From JBMOKU01 sp049324315 (lineage in GTDB: Bacteria; Bacillota; Clostridia; Peptostreptococcales; Thermotaleaceae), in the NCBI GenBank assembly GCA_049324315.1, contig JBMOKU010000007.1, positions 62,001 through 126,000 of the forward strand: DNA of 64,000 nt. Reading direction: 5' to 3'. Positions 63,872 through 64,000 of this stretch are shown here, in pieces. A program made the position numbers and the translations under genes. Numbering within the stretch: the stretch's first letter is position 1; each line of letters opens with the position of its first letter. A model generated the notes under the pieces. That model was not told the origin of the DNA. It made no database searches and saw nothing but the letters and a program-made list of their open reading frames with translations.

Positions 63872-64000
63872 TCCAATTAAAGTAAATATCCCTATTTTTA
63901 CACCTGAGAAGTATGCCGTGATCCATAATCACACAGGTACAAAACTAAATAGTAATCCCAGCAGCAGTAAGGCTACGATAAAAAAGATCCCTAATACAAT
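63872..64000 (-). pseudogene. floA: 5' part of floA with an in-frame TGA stop (cut by window edge)
   Basis: Continuing the floA frame upstream gives IVLGIFFIVALLLLGLLFSF, then VPV, stop, [19 protein letters not shown] and MRFRRV. Intact FloA proteins have [17 protein letters not shown] at this place, so one Gly codon GGA has become TGA (63929-63931). Everything on both sides is otherwise typical membrane-anchor sequence. The beginning of the gene lies beyond the window. Confidence 0.85.

Noticed and set aside
63929..63931. TGA as a selenocysteine codon in floA
   Set aside because: The position is glycine in homologues, lies in a membrane segment and no selenocysteine insertion hairpin is evident; a mutation or sequencing error is simpler.
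1..64000. CRISPR arrays, prophage or complete insertion sequences
   Set aside because: No regularly spaced repeats, transposase, integrase or phage structural genes were seen; the repeats at 16-17 kb are a gene duplication.

Overview
The window reads as chromosome from a low-GC, anaerobic, spore-forming member of the Clostridia, in the general area of Alkaliphilus/Natronincola-like Clostridiales. This placement is inference. The support is: sporulation genes (spoVD, yqfC/yqfD, two Spo0E-like genes, a CotS-family gene), pyruvate phosphate dikinase with its regulatory protein, single-chain glycyl-tRNA synthetase under a T-box, strong AGGAGG ribosome-binding sites, frequent TTG/GTG starts, and housekeeping gene order typical of Firmicutes. 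No CRISPR array, tRNA, rRNA or complete insertion sequence was seen.

Layout. 1-4.4 kb, minus strand: the 5' end of a division/cell-wall cluster (mraZ, rsmH, ftsL-like, spoVD, start of murE) behind a three-repeat MraZ operator. 4.5-11.8 kb: Spo0E-like gene, lgt, a pair of M16 peptidase-like genes, a membrane-anchored protein with a possible chelatase fold, ychF, and a second Spo0E-like gene. 11.8-15.9 kb: an operon of a TIM-barrel PEP-hydrolase-family protein and a Tm-1-like UPF0261 protein. Upstream lies a sigma-54 activator whose sensor domain is a paralogue of the TIM-barrel protein, and a -24/-12 promoter and three phased dyads lie between. 16.0-17.4 kb: a tandemly duplicated cassette of small proteins of unknown function, with one copy decayed. 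17.4-21.6 kb: a topoisomerase IV-like A/B pair. 21.9-30.6 kb: redox and salvage genes (NAD(P)/FAD oxidoreductase, deoC, pduL, flavoprotein, hpt, cobalamin adenosyltransferase) and a DEAD-box helicase. 31-33.5 kb: a divergent pair, one Asp-box and one cysteine-rich protein. 33.6-34.0 kb: rnpB. 34-41.7 kb: the conserved dgt-yqxD-dnaG-rpoD-trmK-nif3 stretch. 41.8-45 kb: CotS-like gene, FAD reductase, XRE/DUF2975 pair. 45.2-51.3 kb: ppdK-ppsR-ccpN-like, glyS and its T-box. 51.3-64 kb: DUF4342, recO, yqzL-like, era, cdd, DUF3048 lipoprotein, CBS transporter-like protein, dgkA-PAP2 fusion, ybeY, pgpH-like, phoH, yqfD, yqfC, a hypothetical gene and floA. floA carries an in-frame TGA in its membrane-anchor region.

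How the genes work together. Most of the window is housekeeping: division and peptidoglycan, replication priming and sigma factor, ribosome and tRNA maturation, membrane lipid recycling, and gluconeogenic/pyruvate control. The strongest candidate for a poorly described system is the 11.8-15.9 kb locus. Two genes match the two halves of the plant Tm-1 resistance protein. They appear to be controlled by a sigma-54 activator that uses a copy of the TIM-barrel domain, with both conserved histidines replaced, as its sensor. Other points worth checking are the floA nonsense codon, the duplicated small-protein cassette, the chelatase-like membrane protein, and the topoisomerase A subunit with Met at the quinolone-critical Ser position.
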